Below, in pieces: positions 1 to 7,846 of a stretch of DNA of 64,000 nucleotides (position 1 is the first letter of the stretch; every line of letters begins with the position of its first letter). Location of the stretch: contig JAFLVN010000002.1 in the NCBI GenBank assembly GCA_022508285.1, positions 1 to 64,000 of the forward strand, read 5' to 3'. The notes beneath the pieces were generated by a model. The model was not told where the DNA came from. It did not search any database and worked only from the letters and a program-made list of their open reading frames with translations. Origin of the DNA: Clostridiales bacterium. Its GTDB lineage: Bacteria > Bacillota > Clostridia > Christensenellales > Borkfalkiaceae. The translations under genes and the position numbers were made by a program.

Positions 1-177
1 ATCTTTAAGCTGTAAATCACAGGTCAGATGGGCAATGAACGCACGTATATCAGGTGTTAAAATATTTTGCTCATAGTTCGCAAATTGTTTTAAATCACTT
101 AAATACGCATTAAGCGTTTTAGGCGAAAGGTTTTTAGTAATCTTCAAATTGTTTATAAATTCGGTAAATAATTTCAT
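1..177 (-). CDS. Tyrosine recombinase/integrase, N-terminal fragment (cut by window edge)
   Basis: Only the first 59 codons lie in the window; the gene runs off the left edge. The visible protein begins MKLFTEFINNLKITKN and contains NLSPKTLNAYLSDLKQF, the usual pattern of the N-terminal SAM-like core-binding domain of XerC/XerD-type tyrosine recombinases (a hydrophobic helix, then LSPxTxxxYxxDLxxF). The catalytic domain is outside the window, so activity cannot be judged. The ATG is chosen because an AGGAG SD lies just upstream on the minus strand (near 181-186). A TATAAT -10-like hexamer sits at 205-210 (minus). It could be a chromosomal Xer-like recombinase or the integrase of an element lying to the left. 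Confidence 0.7.
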   Translation of the reverse strand, partial: MKLFTEFINNLKITKNLSPKTLNAYLSDLKQFANYEQNILTPDIRAFIAHLTCDLQLKD

Positions 178-299
178 AATATCTCCTAAATCATTAGTTA
201 AAAAATTATAGCAAATATTTTGTTAACTTAAAAGATTTTTTAATATCTTGAATAACTACCGTCTAAACGATTTTTTAAGTTGGCAAAATTACAGAATAT

Positions 300-337
300 G
301 GAAGCCCGCCTACGGCATATTCCGCAGGCGGGCTTCC
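300..337 (+). promoter_or_regulatory. Strong GC-rich hairpin in the rubrerythrin leader
   Basis: A perfect 12-bp inverted repeat (GGAAGCCCGCCT at 300-311 and AGGCGGGCTTCC at 326-337) encloses a 14-nt loop. It lies about 26 nt before the rubrerythrin ATG and just 5' of its SD (GGAGGAAAG, about 353-361). No T-run follows on either strand, so it does not look like a simple intrinsic terminator. It may stabilise the transcript or mark a regulatory leader. Its arms resemble the GC-rich arms of the terminators elsewhere in the window. Confidence 0.6.
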
Positions 338-363
338 CATAATACTTGTGACGGAGGAAAGTT

Positions 364-966
364 ATGCAATTCGATCAAACTAAGACTTACAGAAATCTTG
401 CAAGAGCGTTTGCGGGTGAAAGTCAGGCGGGAATGAGATATCAGCTCATAGCGCGCCAGGCTACGCAGCAAGGTTATATTACCCTTGCCAACACCATACG
501 CAGCCTTGCCAAGAACGAAACGGTGCATGCAAGGAGATTCTTTGAGGAGCTTCAAAAGCGAGCAGACGTATCGACTTTGCACAATATCGAGCTGGAGGCA
601 GGTTACCCCTACCACGGCGGCGATATTGAACAGAGTTTACAATTATCTGCCGACGACGAGCACAAAGAGCACGCAGAGGTTTATCCTGCCTTTGCAAAAG
701 ACGCCGAGGAAGAAGGTTTTAAAGATATTGCTAACCTTTTCAAACTGATTGCGCAGGTTGAGGTAAGACACGAAATGGTGTTCAACTACCTCTACGAGGC
801 TTTCAAAAAAGGTGTACTTTACAGTAACGAATCGCCTATTCTCTACGTCTGCGGCGAATGCGGGTATATGCATACCTCGACTAAAGCATGGGATAAATGT
901 CCGCTTTGTAATGCAAGTCAAGGCGAAGTAGAGTTGCACATTCCGTTTGATAAGGAGAAAATATGA
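364..966 (+). CDS. rbr: Rubrerythrin (diiron peroxidase with C-terminal rubredoxin domain)
   Basis: A 200-aa cytoplasmic protein that reduces hydrogen peroxide in anaerobes. The N-terminal ferritin-like four-helix part (about residues 10-150) shows the expected carboxylate/His ligands in FAGESQAGMRY, NETVHARRFF, HKEHAEVY and VEVRHE. The C-terminal rubredoxin-like domain has the two Cys pairs CGECG and CPLC. Length and domain order are standard. The ATG follows a strong GGAGGAAAG SD with ideal spacing. The stop codon overlaps the ATG of the next small ORF (ATGA), so the two are translationally coupled. A terminator at 1187 closes the unit. Confidence 0.95.
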   Translation: MQFDQTKTYRNLARAFAGESQAGMRYQLIARQATQQGYITLANTIRSLAKNETVHARRFFEELQKRADVSTLHNIELEAGYPYHGGDIEQSLQLSADDEHKEHAEVYPAFAKDAEEEGFKDIANLFKLIAQVEVRHEMVFNYLYEAFKKGVLYSNESPILYVCGECGYMHTSTKAWDKCPLCNASQGEVELHIPFDKEKI

Positions 967-1149
967 GAAAGACCAACGAAAACAACAAGCAGTCCCAATC
1001 TCAGAAGAGCAAGGAATGCAACGGTAAGCACAGTGGCAAGAGCGAAAAGAACTGCAAATAAGTTCAAGGATTGCTACGACCCCAACGGAAGTTACACAGG
1101 TTCGCCTGTTGACGGCGGTAAACCTATTCAGGACGCCGACGATTTGTAA
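963..1149 (+). pseudogene. Small rubrerythrin-linked protein gene, interrupted by an apparent single-base insertion
   Basis: An ORF starts at 963 (ATGA overlap with rubrerythrin) and encodes a 32-residue Lys/Asn/Ser-rich peptide ending EKNCK, with a stop at 1059-1061. Immediately after, in the +1 frame and with no start of its own, comes a clean reading frame ending ...DCYDPNGSYTG...KPIQDADDL with a stop at 1147-1149. Removing the single T at 1059 joins the two halves into one ~61-aa protein. From memory, the tail pattern DPxGSYTG...PxQDADDL is common in small Clostridia proteins encoded next to rubrerythrin; that recall is not checked here. The break may be a real mutation, a programmed frameshift, or an assembly error. 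Function is unknown. Confidence 0.65.
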
Positions 1150-1186
1150 GCCGTTCGGGTAATTACCGAAAAAGATTAAAAAAGGG

Positions 1187-1222
1187 GCGGCGGTGCGAAT
1201 TTTCGCACCGCCGCTTTCTGTT
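1187..1222 (+). terminator. Intrinsic terminator, bidirectional (rubrerythrin operon / ftsY)
   Basis: An 11-bp stem GCGGCGGTGCG / CGCACCGCCGC (1187-1197, 1204-1214) is followed by a T-rich stretch on the plus strand. On the minus strand it is followed by CCCCTTTTTT, so it can also end the ftsY transcript after repeat copy 1. Confidence 0.85.
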
Positions 1223-1259
1223 TGGCTAATTTAGCTACTTATGTATTTTTGAAACGCAA

Positions 1260-1381
1260 TAAACTTCGGAGATGCGAGCAGAACGAGGCGTGCGAGCATT
1301 TTTTGAAGGAGCGTACATAGACGTACGCAACTGAAAAAAAGCGGAGCACAACAAAGCTATGCGAAGTATATACGAAGTTTA
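1260..1381 (+). repeat. Covarying ~120-bp interspersed element, copy 1
   Basis: The terminal inverted repeat is TAAACTTCG / CGAAGTTTA (9 bp, 1260-1268 and 1373-1381). Internal complementary segments seen on the plus strand are GTGC/GCAC, TTTTTT/AAAAAA and the hairpin GCGTAC/GTACGC around a 6-nt loop. Shared single-stranded blocks are GAGATGCGAGC on the left and GCGAAGTATATAC on the right. The right end contains the ftsY stop codon (TTA at 1379-1381). It lies between the ftsY stop and the terminator at 1187, so it would be part of the ftsY 3' untranslated region. The strand is given as plus because G-T pairs within the family favour that strand. Confidence 0.85.
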
Positions 1382-2275
1382 CAATATGTTGTTTATAAAT
1401 TCTTCGGGATTGAACAGCTCCAAATCGTCCATTTGCTCGCCCACGCCCGTGAAAAGGACGGGGATTTGCAGCTCGCCGCAGAGAGAAATAACGAAACCGC
1501 CCTTTGCCGAGCTATCGAGCTTGGTTAACACTATTCCGTCGAGCTCCACCGCCTCGTCGAAAATTTCAGCCTGATTGTAGGCGTTGTTTCCGGTGGTTGC
1601 GTCGAGGATTAAAAGCTTGTAGAAGTTTGCATCGGGCATTTCCCTCTCGACCACTCGGGACATTTTTTTGAGCTCTTCCATTAAGTGGGCTTTTACGTGA
1701 AGCCTGCCCGCCGTGTCTATAATTACAACGTCCGTACCCCTCGCCTTGGCTGACGATACTGCGTCGAACACAACCGCCGAAGGGTCGCTGCCCTCCTCAT
1801 GCTTTACTATGCGCACCTTTGCCCGCTCAGCCCAGACTGTGAGCTGGTCTGCCGCAGCTGCACGGAAAGTGTCGGCGGCGGCAACGGTTACGGACTTTCC
1901 CTGCTTTAAAAAATAGTTGGCAAGCTTGCCTATCGTAGTGGTCTTACCCACGCCGTTTACGCCTACGAGCATTATTACGGCGGGATATTTTATTTCGGGA
2001 ATTTCTGCCTGAGTCAGTTTTTCCTCGAGCACGTCCTTCAAAAGGTCAGTAACGAACTGCTTGTCTTTAAGCTTTTCGTGCTTGGCTTCGGCACGGATTT
2101 CTTCAACCACTTCTTCAGCCGTGGTTACGGAGATATCCGCGCCGATTAAAATTTCTTCAAGCTCGTCGTAAAACTCGTCGCCTATTTTATTTTTGGAAAA
2201 GAGGTTTGAGAGTGCCGACGAAAGACCGTCGCGGGTCTTTTTTAAGGCGTTTTTAAGTTTTGAAAATATTCCCAT
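1379..2275 (-). CDS. ftsY: Signal recognition particle receptor FtsY (SRP GTPase)
   Basis: A 298-aa GTPase that docks SRP-ribosome complexes at the membrane for co-translational insertion. After a basic N-terminal helix and the helical N domain come the G-domain motifs: P-loop GVNGVGKTTT (about residues 105-114), DTFRAAAADQL, DTAGRLH (G3), TKLDSSAKGG (G4) and FTGVGEQMDDLELF near the C-terminus. It lacks the long acidic A domain of E. coli FtsY, as is usual in Firmicutes. It is the last gene of plsX-rnc-smc-ftsY. The 166-bp gap to smc holds repeat copy 2. No clear SD precedes the ATG. The stop codon is inside repeat copy 1. Confidence 0.96.
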   Translation of the reverse strand: MGIFSKLKNALKKTRDGLSSALSNLFSKNKIGDEFYDELEEILIGADISVTTAEEVVEEIRAEAKHEKLKDKQFVTDLLKDVLEEKLTQAEIPEIKYPAVIMLVGVNGVGKTTTIGKLANYFLKQGKSVTVAAADTFRAAAADQLTVWAERAKVRIVKHEEGSDPSAVVFDAVSSAKARGTDVVIIDTAGRLHVKAHLMEELKKMSRVVEREMPDANFYKLLILDATTGNNAYNQAEIFDEAVELDGIVLTKLDSSAKGGFVISLCGELQIPVLFTGVGEQMDDLELFNPEEFINNIL

Positions 2276-2316
2276 ATATTACTACCAAAATTAAATAGCT
2301 TACTTGATGAAACGGA

Positions 2317-2441
2317 TTAAACTTTGGAGATGCAAGCCAGACAAGGCGCACGAGCATTGACAAGGGGAGCGTACACAGATGTACGTGACCCGAAGGCAAG
2401 CGGAGTGCAACACAGTATGGAGCAGTATATACAAAGTTTAA
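2317..2441 (+). repeat. Covarying ~120-bp interspersed element, copy 2
   Basis: The terminal inverted repeat is TTAAACTTTG / CAAAGTTTAA (10 bp, 2317-2326 and 2432-2441). Internal pairs are GCAC/GTGC, TTG/CAA, GGG/CCC, and a CGTAC/GTACG hairpin closed by a G-T pair on the plus strand. The right end directly abuts the smc stop (TTA at 2442-2444). It sits inside the smc-ftsY operon, between the smc stop and the ftsY start. Confidence 0.85.
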
Positions 2442-5400
2442 TTACATAATCGTGTCGCCGCCGAGACGACTTTCAACCTCCGACAATTTAACCGACACAA
2501 TCTTGGAAACGCCCTTTTCTTCCATGGTTACGCCGAACAGCGTATCGGCGTTTTCCATTGTGGGCTTGCGGTGGGTGATGACTATGAACTGAGTGCTTTC
2601 GGCAAACTTCTTTAAATACTTTGCGTAGCGGGCAACGTTGGCTTCGTCGAGCGCTGCCTCGATTTCGTCGAGTACGCAGAAAGGCATGGGGCGCATTCCG
2701 ATTATTGCAAACAGAATGGCTATTGCCGTTAAGGCACGTTCTCCGCCCGATAAAAGGGATATCTTCGTGAGTTTTTTGCCGGGAGGGCAGGCTATGATTT
2801 CAACGCCTGCGGAAAGAGGGTCGTCACAGTCGGTGTAGTCGAGCTGGAGCTCGGCTTTGCCGCCGCCGAACAGCTCTTTGAATGTGCGCTTGAAGTTTTC
2901 ACTTATAATCTGGAAGCCCTCGTTGAATATTTTGAGCATTTCTGCACGGATATCGTCGAGTGCGGTGGTTAAATCGTTTATCGCCTTCTCCAAATCCTCT
3001 TTATCGATTAGCATCTTTTCGTGGCGGGCGAGTGACTCCTCGTACTCGGCAATCGATTCCTCGTTGTAGCCGCCGAGCGCACCGATCTGTCTGCGCAGGG
3101 TGGAAATTCTGGAACTTGCGCCTGTTGCGTCGAAATCCTCCACCTTGTATTCGAGGCAGGACTCGTAGTCTGCGCCGTATTCCTCGGTTATTCTCTGTTG
3201 GAGATTTTCGAGGTCGGTTTCTATTTTGAGCACCGCAAGCTCGACAGCGTGCTGCCTTTCCTGCATCTGTTCGCGCCCGTTTGCGCAGTCGAGGCGCTCT
3301 ATGTCGATCTGCTTTATGCGCTCGTTGCACTCTACTTTGGTCTGCGTAGTCTCTTTAATGCGGCGGCGTAGGTCGTTTACTACCGCCTGCTCTTCTGCCG
3401 TGAGCGCAGTCTTTTCAGCCTGACGGTTGAGTTCGTCTATCTGTTTTTGTATTTCGGGGATACTTGCGTTAATCTGCTTGATTTTGTCGGTCAAGCCGTC
3501 CCGCTCCCTTTCGAGGCGGACGGTATTATCTGAGCCGGCTTTCAAAGCGCTTTCGAGCGAAGCTATTTCAACGAGAAGTGAGTTGAGTTTATCGCTTGCC
3601 GCAGTGCGTTCGGATATGAGTTTATCGTACTGTGCGCTCATGTCGTCCATTTTTACGGAAGCCTCGTCGGACTGAGCGGTTAAATCGCTTGCTCCACGGC
3701 TAACTCCGGTATATTCACTATCCAATCCCGCAAGCCTCTCATGAAGTGCGGAAATCGACTGACCGTAAGCGGCATACTCACTCTCCGCCGAGGTCTGCGC
3801 CTGCATTAAAGACGACTGCTTTTCGGTGAGCTGGGCAAGCTCCACTCTTGCATTCTGCAAGCGGGTTGTAAGTAAACTGAGTTCCTCGTCTGCCTGAGTT
3901 TTGTTGTCTTCAAGCTCTCTGCGTTTATCGTCTGAGCGGAGAAGGAAATGCTTTTTGACTTCGAGGCTCTCTTCAAGCTCTTTTACCCTTCTTTCGTTGG
4001 CAAGAAGATTGCCTGCAACTTCTCTGCGGGAGCCGCCCGTCATCGAGCCGCTGACCGAAATTACGTCGCCGTCTAAAGTGACGATTTTGAAGGCACGGGG
4101 ATATCTGCGGGCAATCTGCGTTGCGTTTTGAATATTATCGACAATGAGAGTATTGCCGAGCAGGTTGTGAATAACGTTCTCGAATTTTTTATCGTAGTTT
4201 ACCAAATCGATTGCAAAGCCGATAGCGCCCTTGTCGCGGGCGGCAGAGCGGATCTGGTCGTTTTCATAGTGGGGTTTCAGAGCCTCGATAGGCAGGAACG
4301 TTACCTGACCCGAGCGGGTGCGCTTTAAATATTCGATAAGGTATTGCGCATCTTCACGAGTGCCCGTGATTACGTTTTGCATGGCGCCGCCGAACGCCGT
4401 TTCTATTGCCACCTCGTACTCCTTGTCGCAGCGGACTACGTCGGCAATAAGTCCTTGAATTTTATCTGACAAATCGGAGCTGCCCCGACTGTCGCTCATC
4501 AGCTTTTTGACGGAGTAAACGTAGCCCTCGAACCTATCACGCAGGGCACGGTATGTATCGAGATTGGCGTTAATTGAGGATATCTGAGCCTCGGTGTCAT
4601 ACACCTGCTTTATGAGGAACTGCACCTTGTTTGCCGCATCCTCAACCTTCTTTTCCGCCTCCTCTAAAAGGGCGTTTTCGTTGCCGAGGAAATCGGAAAG
4701 GGAATTGCTTTTTGCTATACATGCCGCATATTCGTCCCTCGCCAAATCCCTGCGGGTGCGGATTTTTTCCATGTCCGCCTCTATCTCTTTAAGGCGTTCC
4801 TCAAGCAGTTCCTTCTGCGCCGAGAGCGAGCCCATGTTCTGGCGCATTTCGGATAAGTCTTTGAAGGTGTCCATGACCTTCTTTCTGTGCTCACCCGTCA
4901 TGTATTCGTATTCGGAAATGCTTTTTGTCAATTCGGTTATCTGTCCACGCAGACCGTCCGCCGTTTCGGTCATGGAGGTTATGCGTTCGGCATTTTTACC
5001 CTTAACCGCCTCTGCACGCTTTAATTCACGCTCAATCTCGTCTATGCGCTTTGCCGAATAACTGAGCTCGTCCTGTGCGGAAGCAAGCTGCGCCTTTACC
5101 GAGCGTGCCTTTTCGGTGTAGAGCTGGGTTTGTCCGCTCTTATGCTCGATGCTGACCTCGTACAAACGGATTCTGTCGTTTAAATCCTGCAGGTCGATAT
5201 CCGCCTGATTTACCTTGTCGCGGCACTCTTGATATTCTTTTAATAGCTTTTCGGCACGCTCCTCTAAAACCTTGAGTCCTTCGGCAATCGCCGCACTCTG
5301 AGTGTTAAGCGTCTCCTTTTCACCTGCCGCACTGTCGTGGCGGACTATGTATAAATTCATTTCCTGCGTGCGGAGTTCGGAATATAAGTCGCGGTATTTA

Positions 5401-6041
5401 ATTGCGTTTTCCGCCGCCTTTTTCTGCGAAGGAAGTATTCTTTCAACCTCTTGAAGTCGCTGGTTGTGAACGAAGAGATTGTCACGGGCGGCGGCGAGCT
5501 TTCTCTCCGCCTCTGCCTTTCTGTCTTTGAATACGACTATGCCCGTAGCTTCCTCAAATATGGAGCGCCTGTCTTCGGGCTTGGCGTTCATTATCTGCTC
5601 TATTCTGCCCTGACCGATAATCGAGTAGCCTTCTTTTGCCGCACCTGCGCCGTGCAAAAGCCCCGTAAGGGTTTTCATACGGGACATTTCTTTGTTTAAT
5701 ATGTACTCGCTGGTGCCGTCTCTATATAGACGGCGGGTCATCTCCACCTCATCTACGTCGATATCGAATATGCGGTTTGTGTTGTCGAATGTGAGCGTAA
5801 CCTCGCAGAAAGACATCATTCGGCGCTTCTCTGTGCCGCCGAAAATTACGTCCATCATCTGCGAGCCGCGCATCATCTTTGCCGACTGTTCGCCGAGAAC
5901 CCAGCGGATTGCGTCGGCAACGTTTGATTTGCCGCAGCCGTTAGGACCTACGATACAGGTTACGCCCTCGCCGAGAGGAATCACCGTTTTATCGGCGAAC
6001 GATTTGAAACCTACAAGTTGTATTTGCTTAAAACTTAACAT
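2442..6041 (-). CDS. smc: Chromosome segregation protein SMC
   Basis: A 1199-aa condensin ATPase. The N-terminal head has the P-loop GPNGCGKSN (residues 32-40) and a Q-loop region. Two long coiled-coil arms (about 170-500 and 680-1030) flank a hinge around 510-670 containing GYVYSVKKLM and TGGSRREVAGN. The C-terminal head has the signature LLSGGERAL and Walker B VLDEIEAALD. The start is the ATG giving MLSFKQIQLVGFKSFADKT, the conserved SMC N-terminus, 4 bases after the rnc stop; a longer upstream frame adds 23 unlikely residues. Its partners scpA and scpB are not in this window. The stop touches repeat copy 2. Confidence 0.97.
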   Translation of the reverse strand: MLSFKQIQLVGFKSFADKTVIPLGEGVTCIVGPNGCGKSNVADAIRWVLGEQSAKMMRGSQMMDVIFGGTEKRRMMSFCEVTLTFDNTNRIFDIDVDEVEMTRRLYRDGTSEYILNKEMSRMKTLTGLLHGAGAAKEGYSIIGQGRIEQIMNAKPEDRRSIFEEATGIVVFKDRKAEAERKLAAARDNLFVHNQRLQEVERILPSQKKAAENAIKYRDLYSELRTQEMNLYIVRHDSAAGEKETLNTQSAAIAEGLKVLEERAEKLLKEYQECRDKVNQADIDLQDLNDRIRLYEVSIEHKSGQTQLYTEKARSVKAQLASAQDELSYSAKRIDEIERELKRAEAVKGKNAERITSMTETADGLRGQITELTKSISEYEYMTGEHRKKVMDTFKDLSEMRQNMGSLSAQKELLEERLKEIEADMEKIRTRRDLARDEYAACIAKSNSLSDFLGNENALLEEAEKKVEDAANKVQFLIKQVYDTEAQISSINANLDTYRALRDRFEGYVYSVKKLMSDSRGSSDLSDKIQGLIADVVRCDKEYEVAIETAFGGAMQNVITGTREDAQYLIEYLKRTRSGQVTFLPIEALKPHYENDQIRSAARDKGAIGFAIDLVNYDKKFENVIHNLLGNTLIVDNIQNATQIARRYPRAFKIVTLDGDVISVSGSMTGGSRREVAGNLLANERRVKELEESLEVKKHFLLRSDDKRRELEDNKTQADEELSLLTTRLQNARVELAQLTEKQSSLMQAQTSAESEYAAYGQSISALHERLAGLDSEYTGVSRGASDLTAQSDEASVKMDDMSAQYDKLISERTAASDKLNSLLVEIASLESALKAGSDNTVRLERERDGLTDKIKQINASIPEIQKQIDELNRQAEKTALTAEEQAVVNDLRRRIKETTQTKVECNERIKQIDIERLDCANGREQMQERQHAVELAVLKIETDLENLQQRITEEYGADYESCLEYKVEDFDATGASSRISTLRRQIGALGGYNEESIAEYEESLARHEKMLIDKEDLEKAINDLTTALDDIRAEMLKIFNEGFQIISENFKRTFKELFGGGKAELQLDYTDCDDPLSAGVEIIACPPGKKLTKISLLSGGERALTAIAILFAIIGMRPMPFCVLDEIEAALDEANVARYAKYLKKFAESTQFIVITHRKPTMENADTLFGVTMEEKGVSKIVSVKLSEVESRLGGDTIM

Positions 6042-6045
6042 ATAA

Positions 6046-6699
6046 TCAATTCCGTTTATTTTTTTCGGAGAACATTTCTGAAAAATAATCCAAAGCGTTT
6101 TTTGCGGCAAGCTGTTCAGCCTGCTTTCTGTTGCTTCCTCTACCCTCGAACGTTTTATCGAATATCACCGTGCGGGAAACAAATTCGGGGGACTGCGGTG
6201 TACCTATATTTTCATTGTCGTACTTCGGAGTGTTTTGGGTGATTTTTTGATAATTTTCCTGAAGACGGCTTTTATAATCCTTTTCGATGACCGCAATATT
6301 AAAATCCATTGTTCGCATAACAAACGAACGGGCTTCGCTCAAACCGCCGTCAAGATAGATTGCGGCAAGCACCGCTTCGTACGATGACGGCACGGATTTT
6401 ATGTTATTGGTATCGCCCGAGCTTCTGATTAAATATTTATCCAGCCCGAGCTTCTCGGCTACGGGAGTTAGAGCCTCGTCCGAAACGTACATCTTCCGCT
6501 TTTCGGTGAGCTTGCCTTCGCTGCTCTTTTCGTCGTAAATTTTTTCGGAGACGAGAAATTCGAGGATTGCATCGCCGAAAAACTCCATTGTCTGATTGTT
6601 GTCGTCGGGGTCGGCGGAAGCCAAAGTAAGTGCCGTTTTAAGAAGTTTTTTATCTTTGAAAGTGTAACCTAACCGCTCTTCGATTTGCCGATAGTTCAT
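6046..6699 (-). CDS. rnc: Ribonuclease III (with unusual active-site residues)
   Basis: A 217-aa double-strand-specific RNase, normally acting in rRNA processing and RNA turnover. The RNase III domain (about 1-135) has the signature in the form NNQTMEFFGDAIL, where most family members have NERLEFLGD. The C-terminal double-stranded RNA-binding domain (about 150-210) ends RKQAEQLAAKNAL. By eye alignment with B. subtilis Rnc, the signature Glu and Asp (MEFFGD) and the later Glu (SYEAV) are kept. The conserved metal-binding Asp three residues before that last Glu is Ser (SVPSSYEA), and the first Glu of NERLE is Gln. The gene overlaps plsX by 4 bases, has a GAGG SD, and is followed 4 bases later by smc. 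Confidence 0.9.
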   Translation of the reverse strand: MNYRQIEERLGYTFKDKKLLKTALTLASADPDDNNQTMEFFGDAILEFLVSEKIYDEKSSEGKLTEKRKMYVSDEALTPVAEKLGLDKYLIRSSGDTNNIKSVPSSYEAVLAAIYLDGGLSEARSFVMRTMDFNIAVIEKDYKSRLQENYQKITQNTPKYDNENIGTPQSPEFVSRTVIFDKTFEGRGSNRKQAEQLAAKNALDYFSEMFSEKNKRN

Positions 6700-7736
6700 T
6701 GATTTTCCTCTGCGGGAATAAGTGCGTCGAGGTCGACCTCCGACAAGAGTTTTTCAACCGCAGGCACGAGCCCGTTGCGGTAAATCTGAGCTGCATTTGC
6801 GATTGATGCGGCTATAGTTTGGGGTTTAGACGAGCCGTGACTCTTTATTACTACCTTTTTAAGGCCCAACAGTAGTGCGCCGCCGAACCTGTCGAAGTCG
6901 AGCTGTGCACGCATATTCTTTATGGTTTTTCTTGCAAACAGATAGCCGAGTTTAGAGCCGATATTTTTCTTAAACTCCTTTTTCATTACCTCGCTTACAA
7001 GCTTGCCGCAGCCCTCCAAAGACTTCAACGCAATGTTGCCCGAAAATCCGTCGGATACTACCACGTCGCACTCGCCCATCATGATATCCCTGCCTTCGAC
7101 GTTGCCGATAAAGTTTATACCTTTCATCTCGGAAAGATATTTATAAGTTTGCTGATGTAGGGGGTCGCCCTTGTGCTCTTCCGTGCCGTTGTTTAAGAGT
7201 CCGACTTTTGGACTACTTATTCCGAATCCCACCTGTGCGTATGCAGAGGCAAGCACGGCAAACTGGCAGAGCATTACGGGCTTACACTCGGCGTTTGCGC
7301 CGCAGTCGCAAAGCAACGTGAAAGTGCCTCGGGAGTTGGGGATAGCGGGACAGAGCGCAGGGCGCTTGATACCTCGGATTCTGCCGAGAATGAGCTGTCC
7401 TCCAACTATGGTTGCGCCTGTAGAACCCGCCGTAACGAGAGCGCAGATATCCTCCTGCTTTTTGAGCATCCAGTATGCTGAAACGAGAGACGACCCCTTC
7501 TTTTTTATCGCCTCGGTGGGGATATCGTTCATATCTATTACGTCGGAGCAATCGACGATTTCAAGGCGGGATTTATCGTACTTATACTTTGAAAGCTCCC
7601 CTTCGATATCGTCCTTTCTGCCCGTTAAAATCAAATAAATTTCTTTATCGGCGTTCAGAGCATCGCATGCGCCCTGCACGGTTGATTGAGGCGCATTGTC
7701 GCCGCCCATTGCGTCAAGCAAAATTTTTATCATCAT
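6696..7736 (-). CDS. plsX: Phosphate acyltransferase PlsX
   Basis: A 346-aa peripheral membrane enzyme converting acyl-ACP to acyl-phosphate, the first committed step of the PlsX/PlsY route to phospholipids. Family hallmarks include the N-terminal LLDAMGGDNAPQ, TAGSTGATIVGG, LCDCGAN and VVSDGFSGNIALK. It begins with two Met codons. The first (7736) is only 3 bases from the GGAG SD, so the second (7733) may be the real start. It is the first gene of plsX-rnc-smc-ftsY; the fab and acpP genes found here in many Firmicutes are missing. A good promoter lies at 7766-7794. Confidence 0.96.
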   Translation of the reverse strand: MMIKILLDAMGGDNAPQSTVQGACDALNADKEIYLILTGRKDDIEGELSKYKYDKSRLEIVDCSDVIDMNDIPTEAIKKKGSSLVSAYWMLKKQEDICALVTAGSTGATIVGGQLILGRIRGIKRPALCPAIPNSRGTFTLLCDCGANAECKPVMLCQFAVLASAYAQVGFGISSPKVGLLNNGTEEHKGDPLHQQTYKYLSEMKGINFIGNVEGRDIMMGECDVVVSDGFSGNIALKSLEGCGKLVSEVMKKEFKKNIGSKLGYLFARKTIKNMRAQLDFDRFGGALLLGLKKVVIKSHGSSKPQTIAASIANAAQIYRNGLVPAVEKLLSEVDLDALIPAEENQ

Positions 7737-7765
7737 TGTCTCCGTGATTAATTAAATTCTGTAAA

Positions 7766-7794
7766 ATTATACCACAGATATTTGAAAAACACAA
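7766..7794 (-). promoter_or_regulatory. Promoter of the plsX-rnc-smc-ftsY operon
   Basis: On the minus strand, -35 TTGTGT (7789-7794), 17 bases, and -10 TATAAT (7766-7771, perfect). The leader to the plsX ATG is about 20-25 nt with a GGAG SD. Confidence 0.75.
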
Positions 7795-7803
7795 GTTATT
7801 GGG

Positions 7804-7827
7804 TATTGAAAATCAAAATTTTCAATA
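7804..7827. repeat. AT-rich perfect inverted repeat
   Basis: A 10-bp palindrome TATTGAAAAT / ATTTTCAATA with a 4-nt loop lies about 20 bp past the VanW-type gene stop. It could be a weak terminator or a remnant of a small palindromic element; no GC stem is present. Confidence 0.45.
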
Positions 7828-7846
7828 TTTAGTTATCGGCGTCAGG

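Noticed and set aside
1260..1381. The covarying element as a simple intrinsic terminator
   Set aside because: No T-run follows a GC-rich stem in the direction of the adjacent gene. ftsY already has a proper terminator further on, and copies 2-5 lie between genes of the same strand.
6042..6110. 23-residue N-terminal extension of smc
   Set aside because: It overlaps rnc, and the conserved SMC start MLSFKQIQLVGFKSF begins at 6041.
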